Shown: positions 1 to 9,195 of the stretch, in pieces | How positions within the stretch are numbered: position 1 is the first letter of the stretch | Layout: each line of letters starts with the position of its first letter | NCBI GenBank assembly: GCA_964215915.1 | Contig: CAXPEB010000027.1 | Location: 36,995 to 100,994 of the forward strand | Length of the DNA: 64,000 nucleotides | Direction of reading: 5' to 3' | Origin: UBA8524 sp964215915 | GTDB taxonomy: Bacteria; Bacteroidota; Bacteroidia; UBA8524 | Made by a program: the position numbers and the translations under genes | The notes under the pieces: generated by a model | The model's input: only the letters and a program-made list of their open reading frames with translations | Told to the model about the DNA's origin: nothing | Databases searched by the model: none

Positions 1-603
1 GATCCGAACCTTGGGTATACGGGCAATTTTAGCCGTCACCTCAGGCTCAAACCCGAATCGTTTCTCCCGCAGATCAAGACCCTGTATAACCTCTCTGTTG
101 AAAGCTTTATAACAGGTCTCCATATCGGTCAGGTTCAGGTTGGTAAACATGTTCGAAAGGAAGGTAAGAAACTTATTACCCAGGGTATGCCAGAAGAACA
201 GGATACGGTGCGGATTCCCCCCCATAAACCTGGAGCCGAAAACGACATCGGCCACCCCTTCGCGGAAGGGTTTGAGGATGTCGTTGTATTCGCGGGGATC
301 GTATTCGAGGTCAGCGTCCTGTATGATCACTACATCGCCGGTGGCCTTGCGGATTCCGGTATGCAATGCCGCCCCTTTTCCCATATTCACTTCATGAGAA
401 AAAAATGCGATGGGCATTTCAGGGTGCTCCTTCCGGTAACGTTCTACCGCTTCCACGGTGTCATCTTTCGAGCAATCATTGACTACGATCACTTCCTTCC
501 GGATATCTCCGATTAGCTCGACTTCCCTGACTTTGTCGAGAATGAAATGGATGGTTTTTCCTTCGTTGTATGCGGGAATGACGATTGACAGCGTATGGAC
601 CAA
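1..603 (-). CDS. Family 2 glycosyltransferase, partial (C-terminus beyond window)
   Basis: Reads leftward off the window edge; 201 codons are visible. The GT-A nucleotide-binding start is clear: IVIPAYNEG at residues 7-15, VVNDCSKDDT at 40-49 and the metal-binding DAD at 96-98. The stretch GSRFMGG follows, as in dolichyl-phosphate mannosyltransferase/DPM1-like enzymes. The family moves a sugar from a nucleotide donor to a polyprenyl phosphate or glycolipid at the inner face of the membrane. The start is uncertain: no ATG precedes the first strand, and TTG at 601-603 is the best choice after an in-frame TGA further upstream. It is divergent from polA, with about 85 bp between. The donor sugar cannot be told, and any C-terminal membrane segments lie outside the window. 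Confidence 0.85.
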   Translation of the reverse strand, partial: MVHTLSIVIPAYNEGKTIHFILDKVREVELIGDIRKEVIVVNDCSKDDTVEAVERYRKEHPEMPIAFFSHEVNMGKGAALHTGIRKATGDVVIIQDADLEYDPREYNDILKPFREGVADVVFGSRFMGGNPHRILFFWHTLGNKFLTFLSNMFTNLNLTDMETCYKAFNREVIQGLDLREKRFGFEPEVTAKIARIPKVRI

Positions 604-666
604 AGCAATAAAATTTTTGCAAAGAAAAGGAATTGCCGGCAATCACTCCGCTTCCCATTAAAATAG

Positions 667-674
667 TAAGTTTG
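667..674 (+). promoter_or_regulatory. -7 promoter box of polA
   Basis: TAAGTTTG matches the Bacteroidota -7 consensus TAnnTTTG exactly and ends 13 bases before the polA ATG. Confidence 0.6.
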
Positions 675-687
675 ATGTTCATTCATC

Positions 688-3492
688 ATGCAAGAGAAAA
701 AACTGTTTTTACTCGACGGGATGGCCTTGATATACCGGGCTTTCTTCGCCTTCAGCCAAAATCCGCGAATCACCAGTACCGGACTGAATACCTCTGCGGT
801 TTTCGGGTTTCTTAACACCCTTACGGAGGTCCTTCAGAAAGAAAAACCTTCTCACCTGGCTGTGGTCTTCGATACGGAAGCCCCAACGGAAAGACATATC
901 GAATTTGAGGACTATAAAGCCAACCGCGAGGCCATGCCCGAAGATCTGGCCAAATCGATTCCCTATATCTTCCGGTTGATTGAAGGGTTCAATATCCCCA
1001 TCATTACCAAAGACGGTTACGAAGCAGATGACCTGATCGGAACGCTGGCCAAACAGGCAGAGAAGGAAGGGTTTACTACCTTCATGATGACCCCTGACAA
1101 AGATTTCGGCCAACTGGTCTCAGACAAGATTTTCATTTACAAACCGGCCCGAATGGGAAATGGTGCCGAAGTAATGGGGCCCAATGAAGTCCGCAAAAGG
1201 TGGAGCATTGAACGGGTCGACCAGGTGATCGATATCCTCGGACTCATGGGGGATGCAGTAGATAATATCCCCGGCATCCCTGGGGTGGGAGAAAAAACCG
1301 CCATCAAACTCATCGACCAGTTCGGTACCGTTGAAAACCTCCTGGAACATACGGACGACCTTAAAGGAAAACTCAAAGAGAAGGTTGAGGAAAACAAAGA
1401 AAAAGCATTGCTATCCAAAAGGTTGGCAACGATAATAGTAGATGCACCGATTGAATTGGACGAAGCTTCTCTTCAGGTTGAAGAGCCGGATGAGGAAACC
1501 CTGAAAGCCTTATTTGCCGAATTGGAATTCCGCACAGTTGCCCGGCGCATGTTTGCCGGATCCGGAGAAAGCGAACCGAGTACCGTGAGCAAAGTAGCGG
1601 GCCCCAAACAAGGCGACTTGTTCAGTCAGGGTTCCAGCGGACAAGACCCCATAGAAACCGAAGAGCTTCCCGGAGCCTATAAAACCATTGCCAACACCCC
1701 GCATGAGTATCTGCTGGTAGAAGATGAAAAGGCCCTTGACTCAATGCTGCAGAGCCTGGGGAAAGCCAAGGAGATCTGTTTCGATACGGAAACCACCAGT
1801 ATCGAAGCCCTTGACGCCGAACTGGTGGGAATGTCCTTCTCCATCGAGGCCGGGAAAGCCTGGTACCTCCCCTTTCCAAAAGAAAGAGAAGAAGCCGAAA
1901 AGCTCCTGGAAAAGGTAAGCGGAATCTTCCGGGACCCTTCCAAAACGCTGATCGCGCAAAATATCAAATACGATATGATGGTGCTTCAGAACTACGGTCT
2001 GGAACTGCAGGGCCACCTTTTCGATACCATGCTTGCCCATTACCTTATCGAGGCGGATTCCCGTCATAATATGGACGTAATGGCTCAGAATTACCTGTCG
2101 TATGACCCGGTTCCGATCTCGGAACTCATCGGGAAAAAGGGAAGCCAGCAACTCAGCATGCGCGATGTGGATCCGGAAAAGATCAAGGAGTATGCTGCGG
2201 AAGATGCCGATATCACCCTGCAGCTGTATGCCCGTTTGCTTCCCGAACTCAAAGAAAAGAACGGAACCAAGGTGCTGGAGGAAATTGAAATGCCACTGGT
2301 TCCTGTTTTGGCTGACATGGAAAGAGAAGGGGTTCGTATTGACCGGGATTTTCTTGCCGCCTATTCCAAAGAACTCGAAAAGGATTCCATCCTCACGGAA
2401 AAACATATTTATGAACTTGCCGGAGTTCAATTCAACATTGCTTCACCCAAACAGCTGGGGGAAGTATTGTTTGACAAACTCAAGCTGGACGCCAAAGCCA
2501 AAAAAACCAAAACCGGGCAATACCAGACCAACGAAGAGGTGCTCAATCGTTTGGCTGCCGAGCATGAAATAGCAAAACAGATCATTCAGTTCCGGCAGAT
2601 CAACAAGCTGAAATCCACCTATGTGGATTCTCTACCCTTGTTGATTCATCCGAAAACCGGCAGGGTCCATACTTCCTTCAACCAGGCGGTAGCAGCCACC
2701 GGCAGGCTAAGTTCTCAAAACCCCAATTTGCAGAATATTCCCATCCGAACGGATATGGGCCGGGAGATCCGGAAGGCCTTTGTGCCACGAAGCGATGAAT
2801 TTACCATTATGGCTGCCGACTATTCACAGATTGAGTTGCGGATTATCGCTGCCATATCGGGAGATCCGGGAATGATCGAAGACTTCCGTGAAGGTCACGA
2901 CATCCATGCCGCAACAGCCGCCAAGGTCTTTGATGTGCCCCTGGACAAAGTAGACAAGGAAATGCGTCGCAAAGCCAAAATGGTGAACTTCGGGATCATC
3001 TATGGAATTTCGGCTTTCGGGTTGAGTCAGCGACTGGAAATTCCCCGCAAAGAAGCAGCTGAAATTATCGATGCCTACTTCAAGCAATATCCCAAAATCC
3101 GGGAATACATGACCCGAACCATCGAAAAGGCCAAGGAGAACGGATACGTGGAAACGATCAAAGGACGCAGGCGCTACCTTAGAGATATCAATTCAAGGAA
3201 TGCCACGGTAAGGGGTTTTGCCGAACGAAACGCCATCAATGCCCCGATACAGGGCTCTGCAGCCGACATGATCAAACTGGCTATGATCCGCATCCATAAA
3301 GAGATGAAAAAACAGAACCTGAAGAGTAAAATGATCCTTCAGGTACACGATGAATTGCTCTTTGAAATGCATCATGACGAAGAAAAACAACTCCCCGAAC
3401 TGGTCATCCGGGAAATGAAAGAAGCCATTAAGCTGGATGTTCCGTTGGAAGTGGAAGTAGGAACCGGCAACAACTGGCTGGAAGCACACTAA
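688..3492 (+). CDS. polA: DNA polymerase I
   Basis: 934 residues, the usual length for a three-domain PolA. The N-terminal 5'-3' exonuclease covers about residues 1-290 (opening LLDGMALIYRAFFA, with PDKDFGQL and the GIPGVGEKTA helix-hairpin-helix). The 3'-5' proofreading domain is intact: DTETT at about 366, QNIKYD, and YAAEDADIT. The polymerase domain has AADYSQIELR at about 710, KMVNFGIIYG, and the catalytic QVHDELLFE at about 885. It fills gaps and removes RNA primers in replication and repair. The ATG at 688 lies 13 bases after a TAnnTTTG box. Its TAA stop overlaps the TAG stop of the convergent gene. All three activities look functional. Confidence 0.98.
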   Translation: MQEKKLFLLDGMALIYRAFFAFSQNPRITSTGLNTSAVFGFLNTLTEVLQKEKPSHLAVVFDTEAPTERHIEFEDYKANREAMPEDLAKSIPYIFRLIEGFNIPIITKDGYEADDLIGTLAKQAEKEGFTTFMMTPDKDFGQLVSDKIFIYKPARMGNGAEVMGPNEVRKRWSIERVDQVIDILGLMGDAVDNIPGIPGVGEKTAIKLIDQFGTVENLLEHTDDLKGKLKEKVEENKEKALLSKRLATIIVDAPIELDEASLQVEEPDEETLKALFAELEFRTVARRMFAGSGESEPSTVSKVAGPKQGDLFSQGSSGQDPIETEELPGAYKTIANTPHEYLLVEDEKALDSMLQSLGKAKEICFDTETTSIEALDAELVGMSFSIEAGKAWYLPFPKEREEAEKLLEKVSGIFRDPSKTLIAQNIKYDMMVLQNYGLELQGHLFDTMLAHYLIEADSRHNMDVMAQNYLSYDPVPISELIGKKGSQQLSMRDVDPEKIKEYAAEDADITLQLYARLLPELKEKNGTKVLEEIEMPLVPVLADMEREGVRIDRDFLAAYSKELEKDSILTEKHIYELAGVQFNIASPKQLGEVLFDKLKLDAKAKKTKTGQYQTNEEVLNRLAAEHEIAKQIIQFRQINKLKSTYVDSLPLLIHPKTGRVHTSFNQAVAATGRLSSQNPNLQNIPIRTDMGREIRKAFVPRSDEFTIMAADYSQIELRIIAAISGDPGMIEDFREGHDIHAATAAKVFDVPLDKVDKEMRRKAKMVNFGIIYGISAFGLSQRLEIPRKEAAEIIDAYFKQYPKIREYMTRTIEKAKENGYVETIKGRRRYLRDINSRNATVRGFAERNAINAPIQGSAADMIKLAMIRIHKEMKKQNLKSKMILQVHDELLFEMHHDEEKQLPELVIREMKEAIKLDVPLEVEVGTGNNWLEAH

Positions 3493-4484
3493 AAAAGCGG
3501 CACATGCAGGAGAAAAATTCCTGCGAGGATGAGCCAGAACTCAATCTCCCTGAACCAGGCACGCTTGTCGGGCAGGAAATGATAGCTCATAAATACGGAA
3601 ACCGGCAGGGATAGCAGGCTAATCCCCGTTTTGAACGATTGATTGCCGGCGAGCACAAACAGCAAACTGAGCACAAAATAAAACACGAGGAACTGCTGCA
3701 TCTTCCTCACCTTAACCGTATTCCTGAAAAAATTCTGTTGCATCCGGACGAAGGTGAACAGGAACAACAGGGAAATATAGATGCCGAAACCCAGGAAGTA
3801 AGGCTCTTGCCAGATCGGGTTATAAACCAGGGAAAAAAGCGGTTGGGAAAAGTAATCCAGCAATAACGGCCATTCTTCCGTTCCGAATACCAGGCTGAAA
3901 CCCAGTATGGGGAAGAAGGTGTACCCGAACAGGAACTGAAAGACATCCAGCAGGCGTATGGGTTTGAACAGCCAGATACCCAGGATAAAAACGGGCAGGA
4001 AGAGCAAGGTGCCGGGAGAAAATAGCAGAGCCAGACCTGCGGCAATCCCGCTATTGATCAAGGCCGGAAGTGCCCTGTCTTTTCCCTGGGCACGAAACAA
4101 AGCCATTACCGCAAAAACCAGGAAACAATTAGCCAGCAATTCTCCGTTCCAGATGAGCTGAGAAGGGAACACCATCAGGCTCAAGCCGAAAAACACCACG
4201 GGTAGCCAGGTATTTTTATACAAAAGCTGAAGCTTCTCCGCCAGAACGCCGAAAAGCACACTTTGTGTGACCACCAATACCAGCCAAAGGAGAAAAGTGG
4301 TCAGGGAATCGATACCAAAAGCCTGATTCATCCCCTCCAGCAGCCACTGCCCAACCGGGTAAACCTTCTCCGGCATTACTACCGTTTGCCCCCCGAAATA
4401 GCGCAGGACAAAGGCCCAGACGCTAAGGAATACAATAGCCAGTATGAGCGCCGGGAAGCGGTTGGATTTAAAAAGCCGGATCAA
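3489..4484 (-). CDS. Multi-pass membrane protein, DUF6427-like
   Basis: 331 residues with about ten hydrophobic segments from residue 12 to the last residues (LILAGIFLLHVPLF), so an inner-membrane protein. The opening MIRLFKSNRFPALILAIVFL and the overall pattern recall the Bacteroidota family DUF6427, whose function is unknown; that assignment is from memory of the family and unproven. The start is TTG at 4482-4484. It overlaps the TGA of the upstream gene as TTGA, so translation is probably coupled. No catalytic motif was recognised. Its tail overlaps polA's stop by four bases. Confidence 0.75.
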   Translation of the reverse strand: MIRLFKSNRFPALILAIVFLSVWAFVLRYFGGQTVVMPEKVYPVGQWLLEGMNQAFGIDSLTTFLLWLVLVVTQSVLFGVLAEKLQLLYKNTWLPVVFFGLSLMVFPSQLIWNGELLANCFLVFAVMALFRAQGKDRALPALINSGIAAGLALLFSPGTLLFLPVFILGIWLFKPIRLLDVFQFLFGYTFFPILGFSLVFGTEEWPLLLDYFSQPLFSLVYNPIWQEPYFLGFGIYISLLFLFTFVRMQQNFFRNTVKVRKMQQFLVFYFVLSLLFVLAGNQSFKTGISLLSLPVSVFMSYHFLPDKRAWFREIEFWLILAGIFLLHVPLF

Positions 4485-5953
4485 AAGACAAGTTTTACGA
4501 AGGCAAACTTCCGATCTTTTGAAGTAGGAATCAACAGGGTGCGGGCATCAAGCTGTGCCGCTTCCGAAGGAACAATGGAAATAAAGGCACTCTGGTTTCC
4601 GAATAAGGTTCCCTCATCCAGGCTTCCATCGTTGTGCAGCACAAAATGCAGCACCCCGCCATTGCCTTTGAGTTTGTCATTGAAAAGGATATGGATACGG
4701 TCCTTCCGTTTGCATAGGGTAAACGAGGAATAATACCCGTAATCGTTAACGGAGGATTGCCCTTTGGAGATAATACGCGTCCACTCAAGCGCTCCGTTGG
4801 GCCCGATAGACACCAGGAAGATCTTGCCGTAATTGTAAACACTGCGGGAACTGACCTGGGCAATTCCGTTGACATAGTAGGTATAGGATTGCTGGGATAT
4901 GGAAAACTCCTCGCCAAATAAAATATAGCCTCCGTCACTGCGTGCTACAATATCGCGCACCACAAAATCGACCAGCTCTTCTTCTTCCTGCGCGGCCTTT
5001 TCGCCGGCAACGTCGCTAACAAAGTCATAGGTCCAGGGAATAAAATTGTGGTAAAGCAGTTTGAACCCCTGTGTTTGCAGGCCAAAATCCAGCACTCCTT
5101 TGGCCGTGTTAAGACCATTAAGCGAGTACAAGCCACTTACAATGAGTTTTCCGTTGATCTCGTCAAGACTCATTACCGGGCTATGGATATACGTGTCGTC
5201 GAAGTTCAGGTAGAAGTCAAACCAGGAGGCATCATTGGCAAGCGCAAACAAATGAACCCCGATTCGTTCCGGGGAGCCTTTACGCATTTCTCCGTTTACG
5301 CCTGAAATCAGGATAAAGGCATTTCCGGCACTGTCAACAACAACCTGCTCAAGGTCGAATTGCCGGTTTTCAAATTCCATCACCTGCCGGGTAGAGCATA
5401 CGGGGTTCAACTCACGATCAAAAACGCGCACATTGAGATAACTCTGGCCTTTCGGAGCCTGTTCGGTGTTCAGCACCACAAAATGGCTTTGCCGCTGGTT
5501 GCTGTGTACCACAAAATCCCCGTCGTCCGAAAAGTTCTTGGGCATGGCATCGCATAGGATCCTATGGCCGTCTACCGGCTCTGCCTCCGCATTGAGATTT
5601 TCCACCACCAGCTCTATCCGCTGCCTGTCATTGTTATAGCGGCTTTTCCATAGCATGATCCCCGAAGATTCGGCAAAGGCATTGATCAGCTGGTGTCCGC
5701 GCATGTTCGGCACTTTTTTGCTGAAATCCAGCCCCAGCGAGGCGCGGTACCGCTCGATAATGGTTTTGGTTTTGAGGTCGTAATTCCGGCTTCGCAACAC
5801 ATAATACCCGTATTGGTTCGCGCCGATCACCCTGTTATAGGCCGTTTTGTTACGGAATCGTTCCAGGTTCGACCATTCCACCTGTTGGGCCTGCAGGTTC
5901 AGCTCCATGAACAGGAGGCTTAACAGAATTAGGTATCGACTTATGTGTTTCAT
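4481..5953 (-). CDS. Secreted protein of unknown function, beta-rich
   Basis: 490 residues from the chosen ATG at 5951-5953, which overlaps the upstream stop as ATGA. An ATG two codons earlier gives MPM and is less likely. A Sec signal peptide covers about residues 1-23 (hydrophobic core YLILLSLLFMELNL, then QAQ). The rest is a run of short beta strands with blade-like repeats (GNAFILISGVNG, GGYILFGEEFS, DRIHILFNDKL), suggesting a beta-propeller. No T9SS tail or lipobox is present, so it is probably periplasmic. It lies between a T9SS cargo gene and a membrane protein gene in one leftward unit. I do not recognise the family. Confidence 0.75.
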   Translation of the reverse strand: MKHISRYLILLSLLFMELNLQAQQVEWSNLERFRNKTAYNRVIGANQYGYYVLRSRNYDLKTKTIIERYRASLGLDFSKKVPNMRGHQLINAFAESSGIMLWKSRYNNDRQRIELVVENLNAEAEPVDGHRILCDAMPKNFSDDGDFVVHSNQRQSHFVVLNTEQAPKGQSYLNVRVFDRELNPVCSTRQVMEFENRQFDLEQVVVDSAGNAFILISGVNGEMRKGSPERIGVHLFALANDASWFDFYLNFDDTYIHSPVMSLDEINGKLIVSGLYSLNGLNTAKGVLDFGLQTQGFKLLYHNFIPWTYDFVSDVAGEKAAQEEEELVDFVVRDIVARSDGGYILFGEEFSISQQSYTYYVNGIAQVSSRSVYNYGKIFLVSIGPNGALEWTRIISKGQSSVNDYGYYSSFTLCKRKDRIHILFNDKLKGNGGVLHFVLHNDGSLDEGTLFGNQSAFISIVPSEAAQLDARTLLIPTSKDRKFAFVKLVF

Positions 5954-7776
5954 GGGCATACGAGCCGTTCGGAGTGTATCAGGGTATTCCCGTCGAGTAT
6001 TCTAAGGGTATAGATACCCGGAGCCAGATCACCGGGATCAAATATCAGGGAGTTAATACCTTTCACCAAAACTCCCTTCCATAAATTACGAACCAGGGCG
6101 CCTTTACTGTCAAACAATGCGATTTCCACCCGGGCGGATTGCTCCAGGTCTACCCGTATCCGTATGCTTTCCGTTACCGGATTAGGGAATACCCGCACCT
6201 CCGGACTAAAAACGAGCTGATCGAGGGTATCCGTATCTCCCTGCAAACGACTGATCACATTGATCCAGTTACCATCCGCATTGACACCGGCCGCACAAAC
6301 CCAGGCCGCGGGGTTCTGGGGAACAGGATCCGCCGCACCGCCGCAGTAATCACCCCAACGGGCAATGTCGGAATCCGCACTTTCCCGGGAAGCAAGCCCC
6401 TTCCATACTGCAATCAGTTCATGTGGGTTAAGGTTGTGGTCCACGAACACCACTCCTACTGAAGCATATTCCGTCTCGGAACAATACACCAGCGACACCA
6501 GGGATGAACGATTGTTTTTCGCCCGGGCAAAAGGAATTGGGAAACCATAAGCAAGGTCGCGATCCTGGCTGATCATGCGGTAGGCCAACAAGCCGTTACT
6601 AACATCCACCCGACCGTAAAGGACGGCGTTTCTCATTTTTTGCCCGCGGGCATTCAGGCAGAAATGGATGATCCCGTCGCGCAGGTAGGCACCGGTGATC
6701 CGGCAATCCCCCGTATTCAGCAAATCGGAGGTGCCCGGCTGTACGGCATCACTTCCTATGGAGTACCGGTCGATTTCCATGGCATAGCGGTAGAGTGTGT
6801 TACCCGCCGCATCCAGGTAAAACAAATGAATGCGGTCACCGCCACGGTCTTCGGAACAAAGAAAGAATGTACCCTCGCGCGAAGTACCGTCCGTATCCGT
6901 TGCAGGAACAAGGTTGAACACCTTTTTATCCTCCAGCGTAGTGATGGAATTCGTATACCGTATGTTGGTGTTTTGCCCGTTCAACAAAGCCGCTTTGTCT
7001 ATGGAATAAATACCTGTGTTCCGGTATTTCTGATCGCCATCGGCAAAATGATTGACGGTGATCCACAGCGTATTTCCGTTAACGGTAAGGTGCGGATAAT
7101 CGGCAAACACCTTTTCTCCCCTCGGGTCGCCGGTGAATTTGTAGTAATGCCATCCGTCGAGCGGGTTTGTGCTTTTCGATACAAAGAGCAGTATCCGCGA
7201 TTCGGCAGCGGTAATGCCATGAAGCACCGCCACGAAAAAGCGACCGGAAACCGGTTCGTAAAGCACCCTGGGATCAAAAATGCGCCCCCGAAGGGAAGGG
7301 TCTGCCGCAACCTGAACAAAGTTCCGGAACAGCAGCCGGTTACCCGAAGTATCGAAAACACAGAGGTTGGCATTCACCACACTCACGATGATCCCCTGAG
7401 GGTTCACCGCCATGGCATTATCCATAGGGGTAAAATTCTGTACCGGGTTAGCAACAAATTGTGCTGTCTCGGCGATGCTGTCGGGATCATTTTTATACTG
7501 CGTTCCCGCAACCGGATAAAGCTGTCTTTTGATACGGTTGAGTTCGCGTTTTATGGAATCGGTGGTTTCGGATCCTTCATGATGAAAGGGAGGGACCACC
7601 CGAAGTACCGGGGACAAGGTATCCGTTTGGGGAATCTGCTCCGCAGCCTGTTGCCAAACAAACACATCTTTCAGGAAGGTGCGGCTCCAGGTATCCGGTA
7701 CTTGTCCCTTGGCCAGAGAGGATACCATTAGCAAAGCCAGAATACGGAACGTATTTTTGCGGTTCTTTAAAAGCAT
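5950..7776 (-). CDS. T9SS cargo protein with type A C-terminal sorting domain
   Basis: 608 residues from ATG at 7774-7776; a longer start at 7800 would overlap hflX by 25 bases. A signal peptide (FRILALLMVSSLAKGQ) is followed by about 480 residues of beta-rich sequence, with aspartate- and asparagine-rich turns, that may be a propeller. The last 75 residues form a T9SS type A sorting domain: VFPNPVTESIRIRV, then LFDSKGALV, then LAPGIYTLRI. This family is carried across the outer membrane by the Por/Spr machinery and anchored on or released from the surface. The N-terminal segment has no recognised catalytic motif. It is first in a three-gene leftward unit. Confidence 0.85.
   Translation of the reverse strand: MLLKNRKNTFRILALLMVSSLAKGQVPDTWSRTFLKDVFVWQQAAEQIPQTDTLSPVLRVVPPFHHEGSETTDSIKRELNRIKRQLYPVAGTQYKNDPDSIAETAQFVANPVQNFTPMDNAMAVNPQGIIVSVVNANLCVFDTSGNRLLFRNFVQVAADPSLRGRIFDPRVLYEPVSGRFFVAVLHGITAAESRILLFVSKSTNPLDGWHYYKFTGDPRGEKVFADYPHLTVNGNTLWITVNHFADGDQKYRNTGIYSIDKAALLNGQNTNIRYTNSITTLEDKKVFNLVPATDTDGTSREGTFFLCSEDRGGDRIHLFYLDAAGNTLYRYAMEIDRYSIGSDAVQPGTSDLLNTGDCRITGAYLRDGIIHFCLNARGQKMRNAVLYGRVDVSNGLLAYRMISQDRDLAYGFPIPFARAKNNRSSLVSLVYCSETEYASVGVVFVDHNLNPHELIAVWKGLASRESADSDIARWGDYCGGAADPVPQNPAAWVCAAGVNADGNWINVISRLQGDTDTLDQLVFSPEVRVFPNPVTESIRIRVDLEQSARVEIALFDSKGALVRNLWKGVLVKGINSLIFDPGDLAPGIYTLRILDGNTLIHSERLVCP
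7752..7759 (+). promoter_or_regulatory. -7 promoter box of hflX
   Basis: TATTTTTG matches TAnnTTTG exactly, 16 bases before the TTG start. It lies inside the signal-peptide codons of the divergent T9SS gene. Confidence 0.55.
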
Positions 7777-8990
7777 TGAAAGGCAAGCTGTACGATACAA
7801 GACCCAAACAGGAAACCGCCGTTCTGGTAGGCATTGATTACAAGATGCAGCCTAAGAATGAATCGGCGGAACACCTTGAAGAGCTGGAGTTTCTGGCGGA
7901 AACCGCAGGGGCTTTGACGTTGCGGAAATTTACGCAAAAGTTAGACCATCCGCACGCTAAAACCTTTGTGGGTGCCGGAAAGCTGGAAGAGATCCGTCTC
8001 TATGCAGAGGAGCACAAACCGGATATGGTCATCTTTGATGATGAGCTTAGCCCCAGCCAGTCGCGCAACCTGGAAAAAACGCTGAACTGCAAAATTCTGG
8101 ACCGCAGTAACCTCATCCTGGACATCTTCGCCTCCCGCGCGAAAACGGCTCAGGCAAAAACCCAGGTGGAACTGGCCCAGATGCAATACCTGTTGCCACG
8201 CCTTACCCGCATGTGGACGCACCTTAGCAAACAGCAGGGAGGCATCGGGATGAAAGGACCCGGGGAAACCCAGATCGAGACCGACCGCCGGATTATCCTG
8301 GATAAGATCAGCCTGCTCAAAAAGCGGCTCCAGGACATCGATAAACAAAGCCTTACCCGGCGCAGCAATCGCGACGACAAAGTACGGGTTGCCCTGGTGG
8401 GGTATACCAATGTGGGGAAATCCACCCTCATGAACCTGTTCAGCAAAAGCGATGTGCTGGCGGAAAACAAGCTGTTTGCCACGCTGGATTCCACGGTTAG
8501 AAAAATTGTCTGGGAGAATACCCCCTTCTTGCTCACGGACACGGTAGGCTTTATCCGCAAACTGCCTCACCAACTGGTGGAATGCTTCAAATCAACCCTC
8601 GATGAGGTTCGTGAAGCCGATTTGCTGCTGCATGTGGTGGACATTTCCCACCCTTCCTTCAATGACCATATCCGGGTAGTCAAAGAAACCCTGAAGGACA
8701 TTGGCGCAGACCACAAACCGGTGATCCTCGTATTCAACAAGATCGATCAATACGACCCCAAGCAAAACCTGGACGATGCCTTCCGCTCCGAAGAAGAAGC
8801 GGAGCTGGAACCCGAAGCGAACCTCGAACACCTCAAAAGCAGCTGGATGTCCAAGGAGAATGCCCCAGTGATTTTTGTTTCCGCGCATAAAAAGCAAAAC
8901 ATTGACGAATTGCGGCAGAAAATGCTCACAACTATCCGTTCGATTTACGAACTTCATGCTTATGAAAAGGAAATGAGCCCGGGTAGCTGA
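7776..8990 (+). CDS. hflX: Ribosome-associated GTPase HflX
   Basis: 404 residues. The N-terminal HflX domain (about 1-190) includes the glycine-rich GIGMKGPGETQIETDRR linker. The G domain follows: P-loop GYTNVGKS at about 210-217, DTVGF (G3), NKID (G4). It splits or rescues stalled ribosomes in a GTP-dependent way. The start is TTG at 7776; the first in-frame ATG, at 7845, would cut conserved N-terminal residues (TRPKQETAVLVGID), so TTG is preferred. The first T of this start is also the first base, on the other strand, of the divergent gene's ATG. Confidence 0.95.
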   Translation: MKGKLYDTRPKQETAVLVGIDYKMQPKNESAEHLEELEFLAETAGALTLRKFTQKLDHPHAKTFVGAGKLEEIRLYAEEHKPDMVIFDDELSPSQSRNLEKTLNCKILDRSNLILDIFASRAKTAQAKTQVELAQMQYLLPRLTRMWTHLSKQQGGIGMKGPGETQIETDRRIILDKISLLKKRLQDIDKQSLTRRSNRDDKVRVALVGYTNVGKSTLMNLFSKSDVLAENKLFATLDSTVRKIVWENTPFLLTDTVGFIRKLPHQLVECFKSTLDEVREADLLLHVVDISHPSFNDHIRVVKETLKDIGADHKPVILVFNKIDQYDPKQNLDDAFRSEEEAELEPEANLEHLKSSWMSKENAPVIFVSAHKKQNIDELRQKMLTTIRSIYELHAYEKEMSPGS

Positions 8991-9177
8991 CCCATTTTTG
9001 GAAATTTCCCTGCGGAGTTATTTACAGAAATATAATACTGTCTATTTTAGACGACTTCGCGCCAAATCAGCGATTCCCAAAATTAGATTACCCATTCTTT
9101 GCCGGATATTCACATTTTTGTGGATAAGCGTTACAAAGCCTGTGTTTACAAGACATTTGGCTGATTGAACTCTTTCT

Positions 9178-9185
9178 TAGCTTTG
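9178..9185 (+). promoter_or_regulatory. -7 promoter box before the winged-helix protein gene
   Basis: TAGCTTTG, an exact TAnnTTTG match ending 10 bases before the ATG, so the leader would be only a few bases long. TTG triplets lie 13 and 22 bases upstream as possible -33 elements. Confidence 0.55.
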
Positions 9186-9195
9186 CAATACGAGT

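Noticed and set aside
6640..7731. 363-residue plus-strand open frame opposite the T9SS cargo gene
   Set aside because: The minus-strand gene has signal peptide and sorting tail; this frame has neither start signal nor family match.
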